The notes: generated by a model not told the origin, from the sequence alone. A stretch of 64,000 nt of DNA from Betaproteobacteria bacterium (GCA_016716425.1 JADJWJ010000001.1:493001-557000), one strand, 5' to 3'; positions 37,076 to 45,671 are shown, counted from the stretch's first letter. Program-made: numbers and translations.

Positions 37076-38977
37076 ATGCAGAGCTACCGTGACTACCATC
37101 GGCGCTCGCTCGCCGACCGCGACGCATTCTGGCGCGAGAAGGCCGCGCTGATCGACTGGCAGACGCCGTTCGCGGCGGTCCTCGACTATTCGCGGCCGCC
37201 GTTCGCACGCTGGTTCGTCGGCGGACGCACGAACCTCTGCCACAACGCCGTCGACCGCCACCTGGCGGCGCGCGGCGACCAGGCGGCGCTCGTGTACCTG
37301 TCGACCGAGACCGGCCAGGAGGCGCGCTACACGTACCGCGAGCTCGCCGCCGAGGTGAACCGCTTCGCGTCCGTCCTCAAGAGCCTGGGCGTGGGTCACG
37401 GCGACCGCGTGCTCGTCTACATGCCGATGATTCCCGAGGCCGTGTTCGCGATGCTCGCGTGCGCGCGCATCGGCGCCATTCACTCGGTCGTGTTCGGCGG
37501 CTTCGCGGCGGCGAGCCTCGCGACGCGCATCGACGACGCGAAGCCGAAGGTCATGGTCACCGCCGACGCCGGCATGCGCGGCGGCAAGGCGGTCCCGTAC
37601 AAGCATCTGGTCGACGAGGCGTGCCGCCTCGCGCAGAACCCCCCGCAGAAGGTCGTGATCTGCAACCGCGGTCTCGACCCGGCCATGACGCGCGTGGCCG
37701 GCCGCGACCTCGACTACGGGCAGCTGCGCGCGCAGCACATGGACGCGCAGGTGCCGGTCGAGTGGCTGGAGTCGAGCGAGCCGTCGTACATCCTGTACAC
37801 GTCGGGCACGACCGGCAACCCGAAGGGCGTCCAGCGCGACACGGGCGGCTACGCGGTCGCGCTGGCGACGTCGATGCGCGATATTTTCTGCGTGGCGCCC
37901 GGCGAGAGCATGTTCACGACGAGCGACATCGGCTGGGTGGTCGGCCACTCGTACATCATCTACGGGCCTCTCATCAACGGCTCGACGACGATCATGTACG
38001 AGGGCCTGCCGATCCGGCCGGATCCCGCGATCTGGTGGAAGATCGTCGCCGACCACAAGGTCAAGACGATGTTCAGCTCGCCGACGGCAATCCGCGTCCT
38101 CAAGAAGCAGGACCCGGCGTTCATGCGGCAGCACGCGATCCCGACGCTCAAGTATCTGTTCCTCGCCGGGGAGCCGCTCGACGAGCCGACCGCGCGCTGG
38201 GTCTCGGACGCGCTCGGCGGTGCCGCCATCGTCGACAACTACTGGCAGACCGAGTCGGGCTGGCCGATCCTGTCCGCCCACCTTGGCGTGGAGGAGACGG
38301 CGCGCAAGTTCGGCAGTCCGTCGTTCCCGGCCGCGGGCTACGACGTGCACCTGCTGCACGAGACTACCGGCGAGGAGGTGGGCACCGACGAGAAGGGCGT
38401 GCTGACCATCGCGCCGCCGCTGCCGCCGGGCTGCATGACGACCGTGTGGGGCGACGACGAGCGGTTCGTCAAGACGTATTTCTCGACGTTCCGCGACCGT
38501 TTCGTGTATTCGACGTTCGACTGGGCGACGCGCGACCAGGACGGCTACTACTTCGTGCTCGGCCGCACCGACGACGTCATCAACGTCGCCGGCCACCGGC
38601 TCGGCACGCGCGAGATCGAGGAGGCCGTGCAGGCGCACGCGGGCATCGCGGAGGTGGCCGTGGTGGGCGTGGCCGACCCGCTCAAGGGGCAGGTTCCCGT
38701 CGCGTTCGCCGTGGTGAAGGACCCGGCGCGGGTCGCCACACCCGAAGGCGTGGCCGCGATGCGCAAGGAGGTGATGGATACGGTCGACCGCGAACTGGGC
38801 GCGATCGCGCGGCCGGGCGCCGTCCACTTCGTGACGCTGCTGCCGAAGACGCGGTCGGGCAAGCTGCTGCGCCGGTCGATCCAGGCGCTGGCCGAAGGCC
38901 GCGACCCGGGCGACCTCACGACGATCGAGGACCCGGGCGCGCTGGAGCAGATCAAGGCCGCGCTCGCCGCGCGTTAG
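37076..38977 (+). CDS. prpE: Propionate-CoA ligase
   Basis: 633 residues from the ATG at 37076, with GAGGAGG upstream. AMP-forming acyl-CoA synthetase: YILYTSGTTGNPKGV is the P-loop, YWQTESGWPI the A5 region, GYYFVLGRTDDVINVAGHRLG (quoted as GRTDDVINVAGHRLGT) the hinge, and TRSGKLLRR carries the catalytic, acetylatable Lys. YRDYHRRSL at the start and the HLGVEETARKFGSPS segment are PrpE-like and differ from Acs. No 2-methylcitrate genes are seen, so its propionyl-CoA fate lies elsewhere. Confidence 0.9.
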   Translation: MQSYRDYHRRSLADRDAFWREKAALIDWQTPFAAVLDYSRPPFARWFVGGRTNLCHNAVDRHLAARGDQAALVYLSTETGQEARYTYRELAAEVNRFASVLKSLGVGHGDRVLVYMPMIPEAVFAMLACARIGAIHSVVFGGFAAASLATRIDDAKPKVMVTADAGMRGGKAVPYKHLVDEACRLAQNPPQKVVICNRGLDPAMTRVAGRDLDYGQLRAQHMDAQVPVEWLESSEPSYILYTSGTTGNPKGVQRDTGGYAVALATSMRDIFCVAPGESMFTTSDIGWVVGHSYIIYGPLINGSTTIMYEGLPIRPDPAIWWKIVADHKVKTMFSSPTAIRVLKKQDPAFMRQHAIPTLKYLFLAGEPLDEPTARWVSDALGGAAIVDNYWQTESGWPILSAHLGVEETARKFGSPSFPAAGYDVHLLHETTGEEVGTDEKGVLTIAPPLPPGCMTTVWGDDERFVKTYFSTFRDRFVYSTFDWATRDQDGYYFVLGRTDDVINVAGHRLGTREIEEAVQAHAGIAEVAVVGVADPLKGQVPVAFAVVKDPARVATPEGVAAMRKEVMDTVDRELGAIARPGAVHFVTLLPKTRSGKLLRRSIQALAEGRDPGDLTTIEDPGALEQIKAALAAR

Positions 38978-39037
38978 CGCCGCACGCGTCGCCTGGTCCC
39001 GAGCGTAGTCGGTTCGCGAGGGATCCGCTGTTCGGCC

Positions 39038-39089
39038 AAGGGTCCGACCCCCAACATGCAATCCAGTGCATGTTAAGGGTCAGACCCTT
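39038..39089. repeat. GGGTCAGACCC-type palindromic repeat after prpE
   Basis: Arms of 23 bases (AAGGGTC.GACCC..AACATGCA) pair around the loop ATCCAG with three mismatches. It lies 48 bases before the asparaginase start. A relative with the same GGGTCAGA end occurs at 53008-53081. Confidence 0.75.
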
Positions 39090-39136
39090 TGCGGTGAATG
39101 GGCGATAATGGGCGGTTCTTTCTTCGTCGCCCCTCG

Positions 39137-40204
39137 ATGCCCGCCGCCGCCGCTTTCTCCGCCGCCCACGCTCCGCTGACGGTCATGACCCGGGGCGGCG
39201 CGGTCGAGTCCGTGCACATGGGCTCGGTGGCGGTCGTCGACGGCGAGGGGAGGCTCCTGTACGCCGCGGGCGACCCGGAGGCGCGGACGTTCACGCGCAG
39301 CACGCTCAAACCGCTGCAGGCACTGCCGTTCGTCGCGGCCGGCGGCCCCGCGCGTTTCGGGCTCACGCAGCAGGAAATCGCGCTGCTGTGCGCGAGCCAC
39401 TCCGGCGAGCCGCGGCACGTCGCAGCGGCCGCGTCGATCCTCGCCAAGGCAGGCAATCGCGCGGCCGACCTCCAGTGCGGCGCGCATCCGCCGCATCACT
39501 ACCTGGCGCACGACCAGGTGCCGCCACCGCCCCCGTATTCGCCGCTCGCCCACAACTGCTCGGGCAAGCACGCCGGCATGCTCGCGCATTGCAGCGCGTG
39601 CGGCTACGCGAAGGGCGACTATCTCGACCCCGACCACCCGTTGCAGCGCGAAATCCGCCGCGCCGTCGCCACCTTCACGGGCGTGGCCGAGGGCGCGCTG
39701 GTCATGGGCATCGACGGCTGCTCGGCGCCGAACTACGCGATGCCGCTGCGCAGCCTCGCGCGCGCGTTCGCGCGACTGGCCGCGCCCGGCGACGACCCGC
39801 ACTTCGGCGCCGCGCCGCGCACGCTCGCGGACGCGATGACCGCGCATCCGATCATGGTCGCTGGCGAGCGCCGGAGCGACCTCGCGCTGATGGACGCCGG
39901 GCGCGGGGACTGGGTCGCGAAGGTCGGCGCCGAAGGCGTCCAGGCCATCGGTGTGCGCAGCCGCGGGTGGGGCATCGCGCTCAAGGTGGCCGACGGCGCC
40001 GTGCGGGGCCTGCACCCGGCGACCGTCGCCGCCCTCGATCAGGTCGGCCTGCTCGACGATGCCGCGCGCACTACGCTTGCGCGGTGGGCGCGGCCGGAGG
40101 TGAAGAACTACCGGGGGATCGTCACCGGAGGGATCGAGCCCGTCGTTGTCCTGGACAAATGCCCGCCGCGCGAACGGGTGGATGTTGTCGGTCACGACCA
40201 ATGA
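39137..40204 (+). CDS. Rhizobial-type (class 3, ReAV-like) L-asparaginase
   Basis: 355 residues from the ATG at 39137. Belongs to the asparaginase II (PF06089) family exemplified by ReAV of Rhizobium etli. The known ReAV residues can be located: Ser55 and Lys58 (STLK), Ser87 (ASHS), and the zinc ligands Cys141 and Lys144 (CSGK) and Cys195 (DGCSAP), with spacing as in ReAV. It hydrolyses asparagine to aspartate and ammonia in the cytoplasm. Its stop codon lies inside the sigmaE-like promoter for rpoE. Confidence 0.9.
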   Translation: MPAAAAFSAAHAPLTVMTRGGAVESVHMGSVAVVDGEGRLLYAAGDPEARTFTRSTLKPLQALPFVAAGGPARFGLTQQEIALLCASHSGEPRHVAAAASILAKAGNRAADLQCGAHPPHHYLAHDQVPPPPPYSPLAHNCSGKHAGMLAHCSACGYAKGDYLDPDHPLQREIRRAVATFTGVAEGALVMGIDGCSAPNYAMPLRSLARAFARLAAPGDDPHFGAAPRTLADAMTAHPIMVAGERRSDLALMDAGRGDWVAKVGAEGVQAIGVRSRGWGIALKVADGAVRGLHPATVAALDQVGLLDDAARTTLARWARPEVKNYRGIVTGGIEPVVVLDKCPPRERVDVVGHDQ

Positions 40205-40230
40205 ACTTACCCCCCGCGAAACAGTCTGTT
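40203..40230 (+). promoter_or_regulatory. SigmaE-like promoter upstream of rpoE
   Basis: TGAACTT (GAACTT at 40203-40208), a 16-bp spacer, then TCTGTT at 40225-40230, close to the ECF sigmaE consensus GGAACTT-N16-TCTGA. It lies 120 bases before rpoE and would give autoregulation of the rpoE-rseA-rseB-mucD operon. Confidence 0.6.
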
Positions 40231-40351
40231 ACGGCAAGCGTGCGCTGCGGCGTCAAACCCGTGGTTCGGCTCGGCGAGGACGTGGCGTTAGCCGGCTGCC
40301 GCACCTGCCGTTCGGCGGGACAACAACGAACGATTCAGGGAATACCCGCGG

Positions 40352-40950
40352 ATGGGTGATCGCGAAGTCGATCAGCAACTCGTGGAGCGGGCGCAACGGG
40401 GCGACAAGCGCGCGTTCGAGTTGTTGGTCATGAAGTACCAGCGCAAGCTCGTGCGGCTGCTGTCGCGCTGGTGCGCGACCCGGCGGAGGTCGAGGACGTG
40501 GCGCAGGAGGCCTTCATCAAGGCCTACCGGGCCCTGCCGAGCTTCCGCGGCGAGAGTGCGTTCTACACGTGGCTGTATCGCATCGCGATCAACACGGCGA
40601 AGAACTACCTGGTCGCGATGGGCAGGCGGGCGCCGACGTCGACGTCGTTCGACAACGAGGAAGCGGAAGGCTTCGAGGAAGCGGAACAGCTGCGGGACAG
40701 CGCGACGCCGGAGGACGAGTTGATCGGCAAGCAGATCGCCGCCACGGTGAACCGCGCGATGGATGCACTGCCCGAGGACCTGCGCACGGCGATCACCTTG
40801 CGCGAGATCGAGGGCCTGAGCTACGAGGAAATCGCGTCTGTGATGAACTGCCCGATCGGCACCGTGCGCTCCCGGATCTTCCGCGCGCGCGAGGCGATCG
40901 CCGCCGAGCTGCGGCCGCAGCTCGGCACCGACGAGAACCGGAGATGGTGA
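40352..40950 (+). pseudogene. rpoE: RNA polymerase sigma-E factor, frameshifted in this sequence
   Basis: The reading frame starts MGDREVDQQLVERAQRG at 40352 and is RpoE-like to Trp40, then shifts; the rest (RDPAEVEDVAQEAFIKAYRALPSF, region 2, to GTVRSRIFRAREAI, region 4) is intact in the +2 frame from 40471. One base is missing at about 40470 (CTGGTG where CTGGGTG or similar is expected). Restoring it gives a normal sigmaE of about 200 residues. No other defect is visible. The indel is either a sequencing error or a fresh mutation, because everything after it is well preserved. An internal GTG start at 40471 would lack region 1/2.1. Confidence 0.85.
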
Positions 40951-41459
40951 TGAACGAGAACATTTCGCGCCTGATGGACGGCGAGCTCGACGACGCCGAG
41001 CTCGACCGCTGCCTGGCCGAGTTGAAATCCGCAGACGCGATGCAGGCGTGGGTCAGCTACCACGTGATCGGCGACCACCTGCGCGGCACCGGAGGCGGTG
41101 CGCGCGGTGTCCCGGCGCGGTTTGCCGCGGCGCTGGCGGCCGAGCCCACCGTGCTCGCCCCGCACGCCAGGGCCCACCGGCCGGCGCAGCCGGCGACGTT
41201 CGCGTGGGCGGTCGCCGCCACGATCGCCGCGGTGACGGTCGTCGGGTGGACGGCATTCTCGATGGTCGACGTGCCGCCCAACGCGGTCGCCAAGGCGCGC
41301 GAGGCCGCGACCGTGCGCGCCGCGCAGGTCAAGCCGCCGGCGGAGCTTCCCGCCGACTACCTGATGGCGCACCAGGAGTACTCGCCGGCGACGGCGATCC
41401 ACGGTGGGGGCACCTACCTGCGCGCGGTGGCCACGGCCGGCGCCGAACCCCGTCCCTGA
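40950..41459 (+). CDS. rseA: Anti-sigma-E factor RseA
   Basis: 169 residues from the ATG at 40950, overlapping the rpoE stop (TGATG); an ATG two codons earlier is possible. The N-terminal sigma-binding domain starts NENISRLMDGELDDAELDRC, with WVSYHVIGDHLRG next; a single membrane helix is at about 91-108 (FAWAVAATIAAVTVVGW), and the periplasmic tail ends in YLMAHQEYSPATAI, the conserved region bound by RseB. It holds RpoE at the membrane until DegS/RseP-type proteolysis, whose genes are not in this window. Confidence 0.88.
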   Translation: MNENISRLMDGELDDAELDRCLAELKSADAMQAWVSYHVIGDHLRGTGGGARGVPARFAAALAAEPTVLAPHARAHRPAQPATFAWAVAATIAAVTVVGWTAFSMVDVPPNAVAKAREAATVRAAQVKPPAELPADYLMAHQEYSPATAIHGGGTYLRAVATAGAEPRP

Positions 41460-41476
41460 TCGAGGCGACCGCGGCG

Positions 41477-42466
41477 ATGATGCACCAGGGTTCGGCGGTT
41501 CCGCGCGCGGTGCTGCGCGCGGCGATCGGCGTCGTGCTGCTGGCGGCGGTGCTGGGCGCGTCGCGCGCGCGCGCGCAGGACGCGGCAACGTGGCTCACCG
41601 AAGTCACGCAGGCCGCTCGCCTGCTCAACTACAGCGGGACGATCGTGTTCCGGCAAGGCAACCGCGTCGAGACGTTCCGGCTGACGCACCTGAACGACAA
41701 CGGCCAGGAATGGGAGAAGCTCGTCTCGCTCGACGGCCCGGCGCGCGAGATCGTGCGCTCGGGCAACGAAGTGCGCCAGTACCTGCCCGAGGCCAAGGTC
41801 GTCCGCATCGAGCCGCGCACGATCCGCAACGTGTTCCCGTCGCTTTCCGCGGAGCAGATCGGCAATCTCACGCAGTTCTACAACTTCCGGCGGATCGGCG
41901 GCGAGCGGATCGCCGGGCAGACGGTGGACATCGTCGTGTTCGAGCCGAAGGACGGGCTGCGCTACGCGCACAAGTTCTGGTCGCACACATCGACGGGGCT
42001 GCTGCTCAAGGCGCGCCTCCTCAACGAGAAGGGCGAGATCATCGAGGAATTCGCGTTCTCCGACGTCTCGCTCAACCCGAAGATCGACAAGGAGTCGGTC
42101 AAGCCCTCGTGGGCCACGGTGCCGCCGGACTGGCAGGTCAAGCGCGGCGGGCCCGGCGAGGTCGTGCAGAACGACACCGGCTGGAACGTCGGCAAGGTCC
42201 CGCCCGGCTTCACCAAGATCATGGAGGGCATTCGCAAGCTCCCGGGCAAGCCGAATCCCGTCGCGCACATCGTGTACTCGGACGGGCTGGTCGCCATCAG
42301 CATCTTCATCGAGCCGTTCACCGTCACGCAGACGCAGATCGGCCTGACGCAGGCCGGGGGCCTCGCCCAGTACACGACCCGCAGCGACGCGTTCCTCGTC
42401 ACCGTGCTGGGCGAAGTGCCGCCGGCGACGGTGCGCCAGATCGCCCAGTCGGTCGCCCGCCGCTAG
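41477..42466 (+). CDS. rseB: Periplasmic sigma-E regulator RseB/MucB
   Basis: 329 residues from the ATG at 41477. A signal peptide covers about 1-33 (AAIGVVLLAAVLGASRARAQ). The lipid-binding-like domain starts WLTEVTQAARLLNYSGTIVFRQG and includes HLNDNGQEWEKLVSLDG; the small C-terminal domain has GLVAISIFIEPF. RseB shields RseA from proteolysis and senses mislocalised lipopolysaccharide and outer-membrane proteins. It is 17 bases after rseA, in the same operon. Confidence 0.92.
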   Translation: MMHQGSAVPRAVLRAAIGVVLLAAVLGASRARAQDAATWLTEVTQAARLLNYSGTIVFRQGNRVETFRLTHLNDNGQEWEKLVSLDGPAREIVRSGNEVRQYLPEAKVVRIEPRTIRNVFPSLSAEQIGNLTQFYNFRRIGGERIAGQTVDIVVFEPKDGLRYAHKFWSHTSTGLLLKARLLNEKGEIIEEFAFSDVSLNPKIDKESVKPSWATVPPDWQVKRGGPGEVVQNDTGWNVGKVPPGFTKIMEGIRKLPGKPNPVAHIVYSDGLVAISIFIEPFTVTQTQIGLTQAGGLAQYTTRSDAFLVTVLGEVPPATVRQIAQSVARR

Positions 42467-42519
42467 CCGGCCTTCCTTCCGTTCGCAACCCGCAACGCGC
42501 CTTTCGCAAGAGGATTCCC

Positions 42520-43965
42520 ATGCGCATGCCGTCCCCGCTTCGCACCGCCGCCGCCGGTGCGCTCCTGCTCGTGCTGAACCTGCCGTTGGCACCCGCCGCG
42601 TCGGCGCAGGGCCGCGCCGGCCTGCCGGACTTCACGGACCTGTACGAGAGGAACGGACCGGCCGTCGTGTCGATCGACGTCACCCAGAAGTCGCGCCGGG
42701 CGCGCGGCATGCCCGAACTGTCGGAGGACGACCCGTTCTACGAGTTCTTCCGCCGGTTCGGGCAGGTGCCCCCGCGCCGCGGGCCCGAGCGCGAGCCGGA
42801 GCCGCAGGCGGTGGGCTCGGGCTTCGTCATCGGCAGCGACGGACACGTGCTCACCAACGCGCACGTCGTCGACGGCGCGGACGAAGTGACGGTCCGCATG
42901 TCCGACAAGCGCGAGTTCAAGGCCAAGGTCCTCGGCACCGACAAGCGCACCGACATCGCGTTGCTCAAGATCGAGGCGAAGGACCTGCCGAAGGTCACGA
43001 TCGGCGACCCGGAGAAGCTCAAGGTCGGCGAGTGGGTCGTCGCGATCGGCAAGCCGTTCGGTCTCGAGAACACGATGACGGCCGGCATCGTCAGCGCCAA
43101 GGGCCGCGACCTGCCGCAGGAGAACCTGGTCCCGTTCATCCAGACCGACGTCGCGATCAACCCCGGCAACTCGGGCGGGCCGCTGTTCAACATGAAGGGC
43201 GAGGTGGTCGGCATCAACTCGCTCATCTATTCCCGCTCGGGCGGCTACATGGGGCTCGCGTTCGCCATTCCCATCGACGTCGCGATGAACACCGTGTCGC
43301 AGCTGAAGGAGAAGGGGCGCGTGACGCGCGGGCGCATCGGCGTGCAGATCCAGCCGGTGACCAAGGAGGACGCCGAGGCGTTCGGCCTCGGCGCGCCGCG
43401 CGGGGCGCTGGTCAACGGCGTCGAGAAGGACGGCCCCGCGGCCAAGGCGGGCGTGGAGGTCGGCGACATCATCGTCCGTGCCGACGGCCGTGACGTGAAG
43501 ACGTCGCAGGAGCTGCCGCGGATCATCACGGCGATCCGCCCCGGCAACAAGATCAGCCTCACCGTGTGGCGCAAGAACGCGCAGAAGGAACTGACGGTCA
43601 CGGTGGCGGAGATGAAGGAAGACGCGGCCGCGCAGCCGCGGCGCGGGCAGCCGGCGCCCAAGGAGAAGGCGAAGCCCAACAAGATGGGCCTCGTCCTGTC
43701 CGACCTTACCGACGAGCAGAGGAAGGAAGCAGACGTGAAGGCGGGCGTGGCCGTCGACGACGTCGCGCCGACCGTGCGCGGCAACGTGCAGCCCGGCGAC
43801 GTCATCATCGCGATCGTCCGCGGCGGCGCGACCACCGAGGCGAAAAGCGCGGCGCAGGTCAACGACGTGCTGTCGAAGGTGGAGAAGGGCGCCTCGGTGA
43901 CGCTGCAGTTGAAGCGCGGCGAGCAGCAGTTCTTTTCCACCCTGCGTGCGCTGAACGGAGAGTAG
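42520..43965 (+). CDS. mucD: Periplasmic serine protease DegP/MucD
   Basis: 481 residues with a signal peptide (about 1-29). HtrA-type trypsin-like protease: catalytic His115 (TNAHVVDG), Asp145 (RTDIALLK) and Ser218 (NPGNSGGPLF). Two PDZ domains follow, at about 275-365 (GRIGVQIQPVTKEDAEAFG) and about 385-475 (MGLVLSDLTDEQR). It degrades or refolds misfolded periplasmic proteins. The position after rseB is that of mucD in the sigmaE operon. In most relatives the grx-lepA genes follow directly; here a degraded insertion sequence intervenes. Confidence 0.95.
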   Translation: MRMPSPLRTAAAGALLLVLNLPLAPAASAQGRAGLPDFTDLYERNGPAVVSIDVTQKSRRARGMPELSEDDPFYEFFRRFGQVPPRRGPEREPEPQAVGSGFVIGSDGHVLTNAHVVDGADEVTVRMSDKREFKAKVLGTDKRTDIALLKIEAKDLPKVTIGDPEKLKVGEWVVAIGKPFGLENTMTAGIVSAKGRDLPQENLVPFIQTDVAINPGNSGGPLFNMKGEVVGINSLIYSRSGGYMGLAFAIPIDVAMNTVSQLKEKGRVTRGRIGVQIQPVTKEDAEAFGLGAPRGALVNGVEKDGPAAKAGVEVGDIIVRADGRDVKTSQELPRIITAIRPGNKISLTVWRKNAQKELTVTVAEMKEDAAAQPRRGQPAPKEKAKPNKMGLVLSDLTDEQRKEADVKAGVAVDDVAPTVRGNVQPGDVIIAIVRGGATTEAKSAAQVNDVLSKVEKGASVTLQLKRGEQQFFSTLRALNGE

Positions 43966-44177
43966 TTTCGCGGAGAGGCGCCGCGAGACTGACTCCGTTC
44001 ATCGCCCGAGTCAGTCAGCGTGGTCGGCTTGGGACGGCCCGGCGCCGACCACGCGGAAGCGGCACGAAGCGCGCCGCTCCCAGGCCGCTTCGCGACCGTT
44101 CGGTAGCGCGCGCATGCGGGCTGAATGCCTCATCGGGCGGTTTCGCCGCGCACACACCCGCAGCGCCACGCGGCTAT

Positions 44178-44294
44178 CCTCCCTCTCCCCGCTTGCGGGG
44201 GCGAGAGCGGGGTTTCGCCGAGCATGCTCGGTGCCGCTCGAGCGGCCGTCGCATGCTTGCGACGGCGCGCCCTGCAAGGGAGGGCCGGGGTGAG
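44178..44294. repeat. Multi-hairpin intergenic repeat beside the IS110 remnant
   Basis: Between mucD and the IS110 remnant (43966-44309) there is no gene. The stretch holds stacked palindromes: CCCCGCTTGCGGGG (44187-44200), CGAGCATGCTCG (44219-44230), GCCGTCGCA / TGCGACGGC (44245-44266), bounded by CCTCCCTC..GCTTGC and GCAAGGGAGGG, ending GGCCGGGGTGAG. It is of the widespread CCCTCTCCCGCAAGCGGG / GGCCGGGGTGAG intergenic repeat type. Confidence 0.7.
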
Positions 44295-44309
44295 CAACCG
44301 TGTTGGACG

Positions 44310-45240
44310 TCAAGTGGTTTTCATCATTTTTTCGGGGTTCCATACGGTGCCGTCGCGAACCATGGCGTTGAGCATGACCAGCAGCTTGCGCATGCAGGCG
44401 ACCAGCGCCACCTTCGGTGGCTTGCCCGCAGCGATGAGGCGCTGATGAAACTCCGCACAACGGGTTGTAGGGGACAAGACCACCGCCCGCACTGGCGCGC
44501 CCACCCCAGTCCCCTTGATGGTGCCGAATCGGGCCAGGCGCGACGCCGACCAAGGCGCTGATCGCCCGGCCACTGAGCTGCCCCAACTCTGGCAGCAGCG
44601 CGGCCAGCGTGCTCATCGCCACCGGCCCCACGCCTTTCACCGTATCCAGCTGCGTCAGCAGCTCCTTGAAGTGCGCCCGCATCTGGCGGTCGATGTCGTT
44701 GTCCACTTCCGCCAACTGCTTGTCCAACGCCTTCAAGATCGCCGCCAGACTCTTGCGCGCCGCCGGATGCGCCAACGGCAGTCGATTGCCTCCGCCACCC
44801 GCATCTCCAGCAACGCCGCCGCCGCATACGGGGGGGGCGTCCGCCAGCGGCCGCACATAGCGCGCCCGCTGTGGATGCCGCGCCAGCACGTCGGCAAAAT
44901 CACGCAGCACCTGGGCATCGACCCGATCGGTCTTGGCCAGCACCCCCATCGACTTGGCGAAGTCCCGCGCCTGCCGCGGATTGACCACCGCCACCGCCAA
45001 CCCCTCGCCCTGCAACTCCGCCGCCACCCGCAGCTCCCAGCCGCCGGTGGCTTCCAACACCACCAGATCGGCCGCCGCCTGCCGCAGACTCGCCGCCAAC
45101 TGCTTGATCCCCGCGGCATCATGCGCGAAGCGCCGGACCTCCGTTCCCCAAGCCGCGTCCAGCCATTGCTTGGACACATCGATCCCCGCGTTCGGGCGTG
45201 CTGCCGTTGCCGTTTCCCTGCCTTGTGGATGCACGTTCAT
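44310..45240 (-). pseudogene. IS110-family transposase, degraded by several frameshifts
   Basis: Starts MNVHPQGRETATAARPNAGIDVSKQWLD at 45240 (cited as GIDVSKQWLD). The N-terminal DEDD RuvC-like nuclease domain is good: Asp in GIDVSK, Glu in LEATGGWE, Asp pair in KTDRVDAQ. The frame is disturbed at about 44845-44785 (a compensated double shift) and again at about 44535-44470, where the WGGRA region is interrupted. The C-terminal part (FHQRLIAAGKPPKVALVACMRKLL, ending MMKTT at 44310) is in another frame. The Tnp_20 helix-hairpin-helix stretch DTVKGVGPVAMSTLAALLPEL is intact. Not functional as it stands. Confidence 0.85.
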
Positions 45241-45400
45241 ACGTTGGTAACCGTTCGGGCTGACGACGTGGACATCAAGCCGTGCGACGCGTTGACCTCG
45301 GGCTCACCCGCGAGCTTTCACTCCGAGGGGCAACAGGTTTGGCGCGCCGGGCGGCATCCCAGAAATGCACCTGCCCTCTAAACATACAAGGGGCCGGTGA
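45241..45400 (-). mobile_element. Non-coding upstream end of the IS110-type element
   Basis: About 160 bases between the transposase start and a GGGGCCGGTGAGGGG stretch (45390-45405) that resembles the repeat flanking the other side. In IS110 elements this upstream end encodes the bridge RNA; no terminal inverted repeats are seen, as expected for the family. The exact boundary is not certain. No gene is seen here. Confidence 0.45.
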
Positions 45401-45413
45401 GGGGAGGCGGATC

Positions 45414-45671
45414 GTGTTGACACTTCTCACCCGCGCCTACTGCCACCTGTGCGACGAGATGCGCGACGCGCTGGCGTCGATCGCGCGGGCGCACGGCGTG
45501 GCGGTCGCCGAAATCGACGTCGACGCCCATCCGGAGCTCGAAGACCGCTTCGGCGACCTCGTGCCGGTGCTGCTGCTGGGAGCGCCGGCCGATGGCGTGG
45601 AACTGTGCCATTACCGCCTGGACGCGGCCGCCGTCGAGGCCGCACTCGCGCGCCGGGGCCGAATCGGTTAA
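45414..45671 (+). CDS. Glutaredoxin-like (DUF836) protein
   Basis: 85 residues from a GTG at 45414, with GGGGAGG upstream (a TTG follows directly). A small thioredoxin fold with the redox pair CHLC at about residues 10-13 (TRAYCHLCDEM), then AEIDVDAHPELEDRFGDLVPVLLL containing the cis-Pro region. Genes of this type regularly precede lepA in betaproteobacteria. Its promoter region would be supplied by DNA at the IS110 junction, which may have changed its expression. Confidence 0.85.
   Translation: MLTLLTRAYCHLCDEMRDALASIARAHGVAVAEIDVDAHPELEDRFGDLVPVLLLGAPADGVELCHYRLDAAAVEAALARRGRIG

Noticed and set aside
44125..44445. Small plus-strand frame beside the IS110 remnant
   Set aside because: It runs through the multi-hairpin repeat and the antisense of the transposase C-terminus; not a gene.
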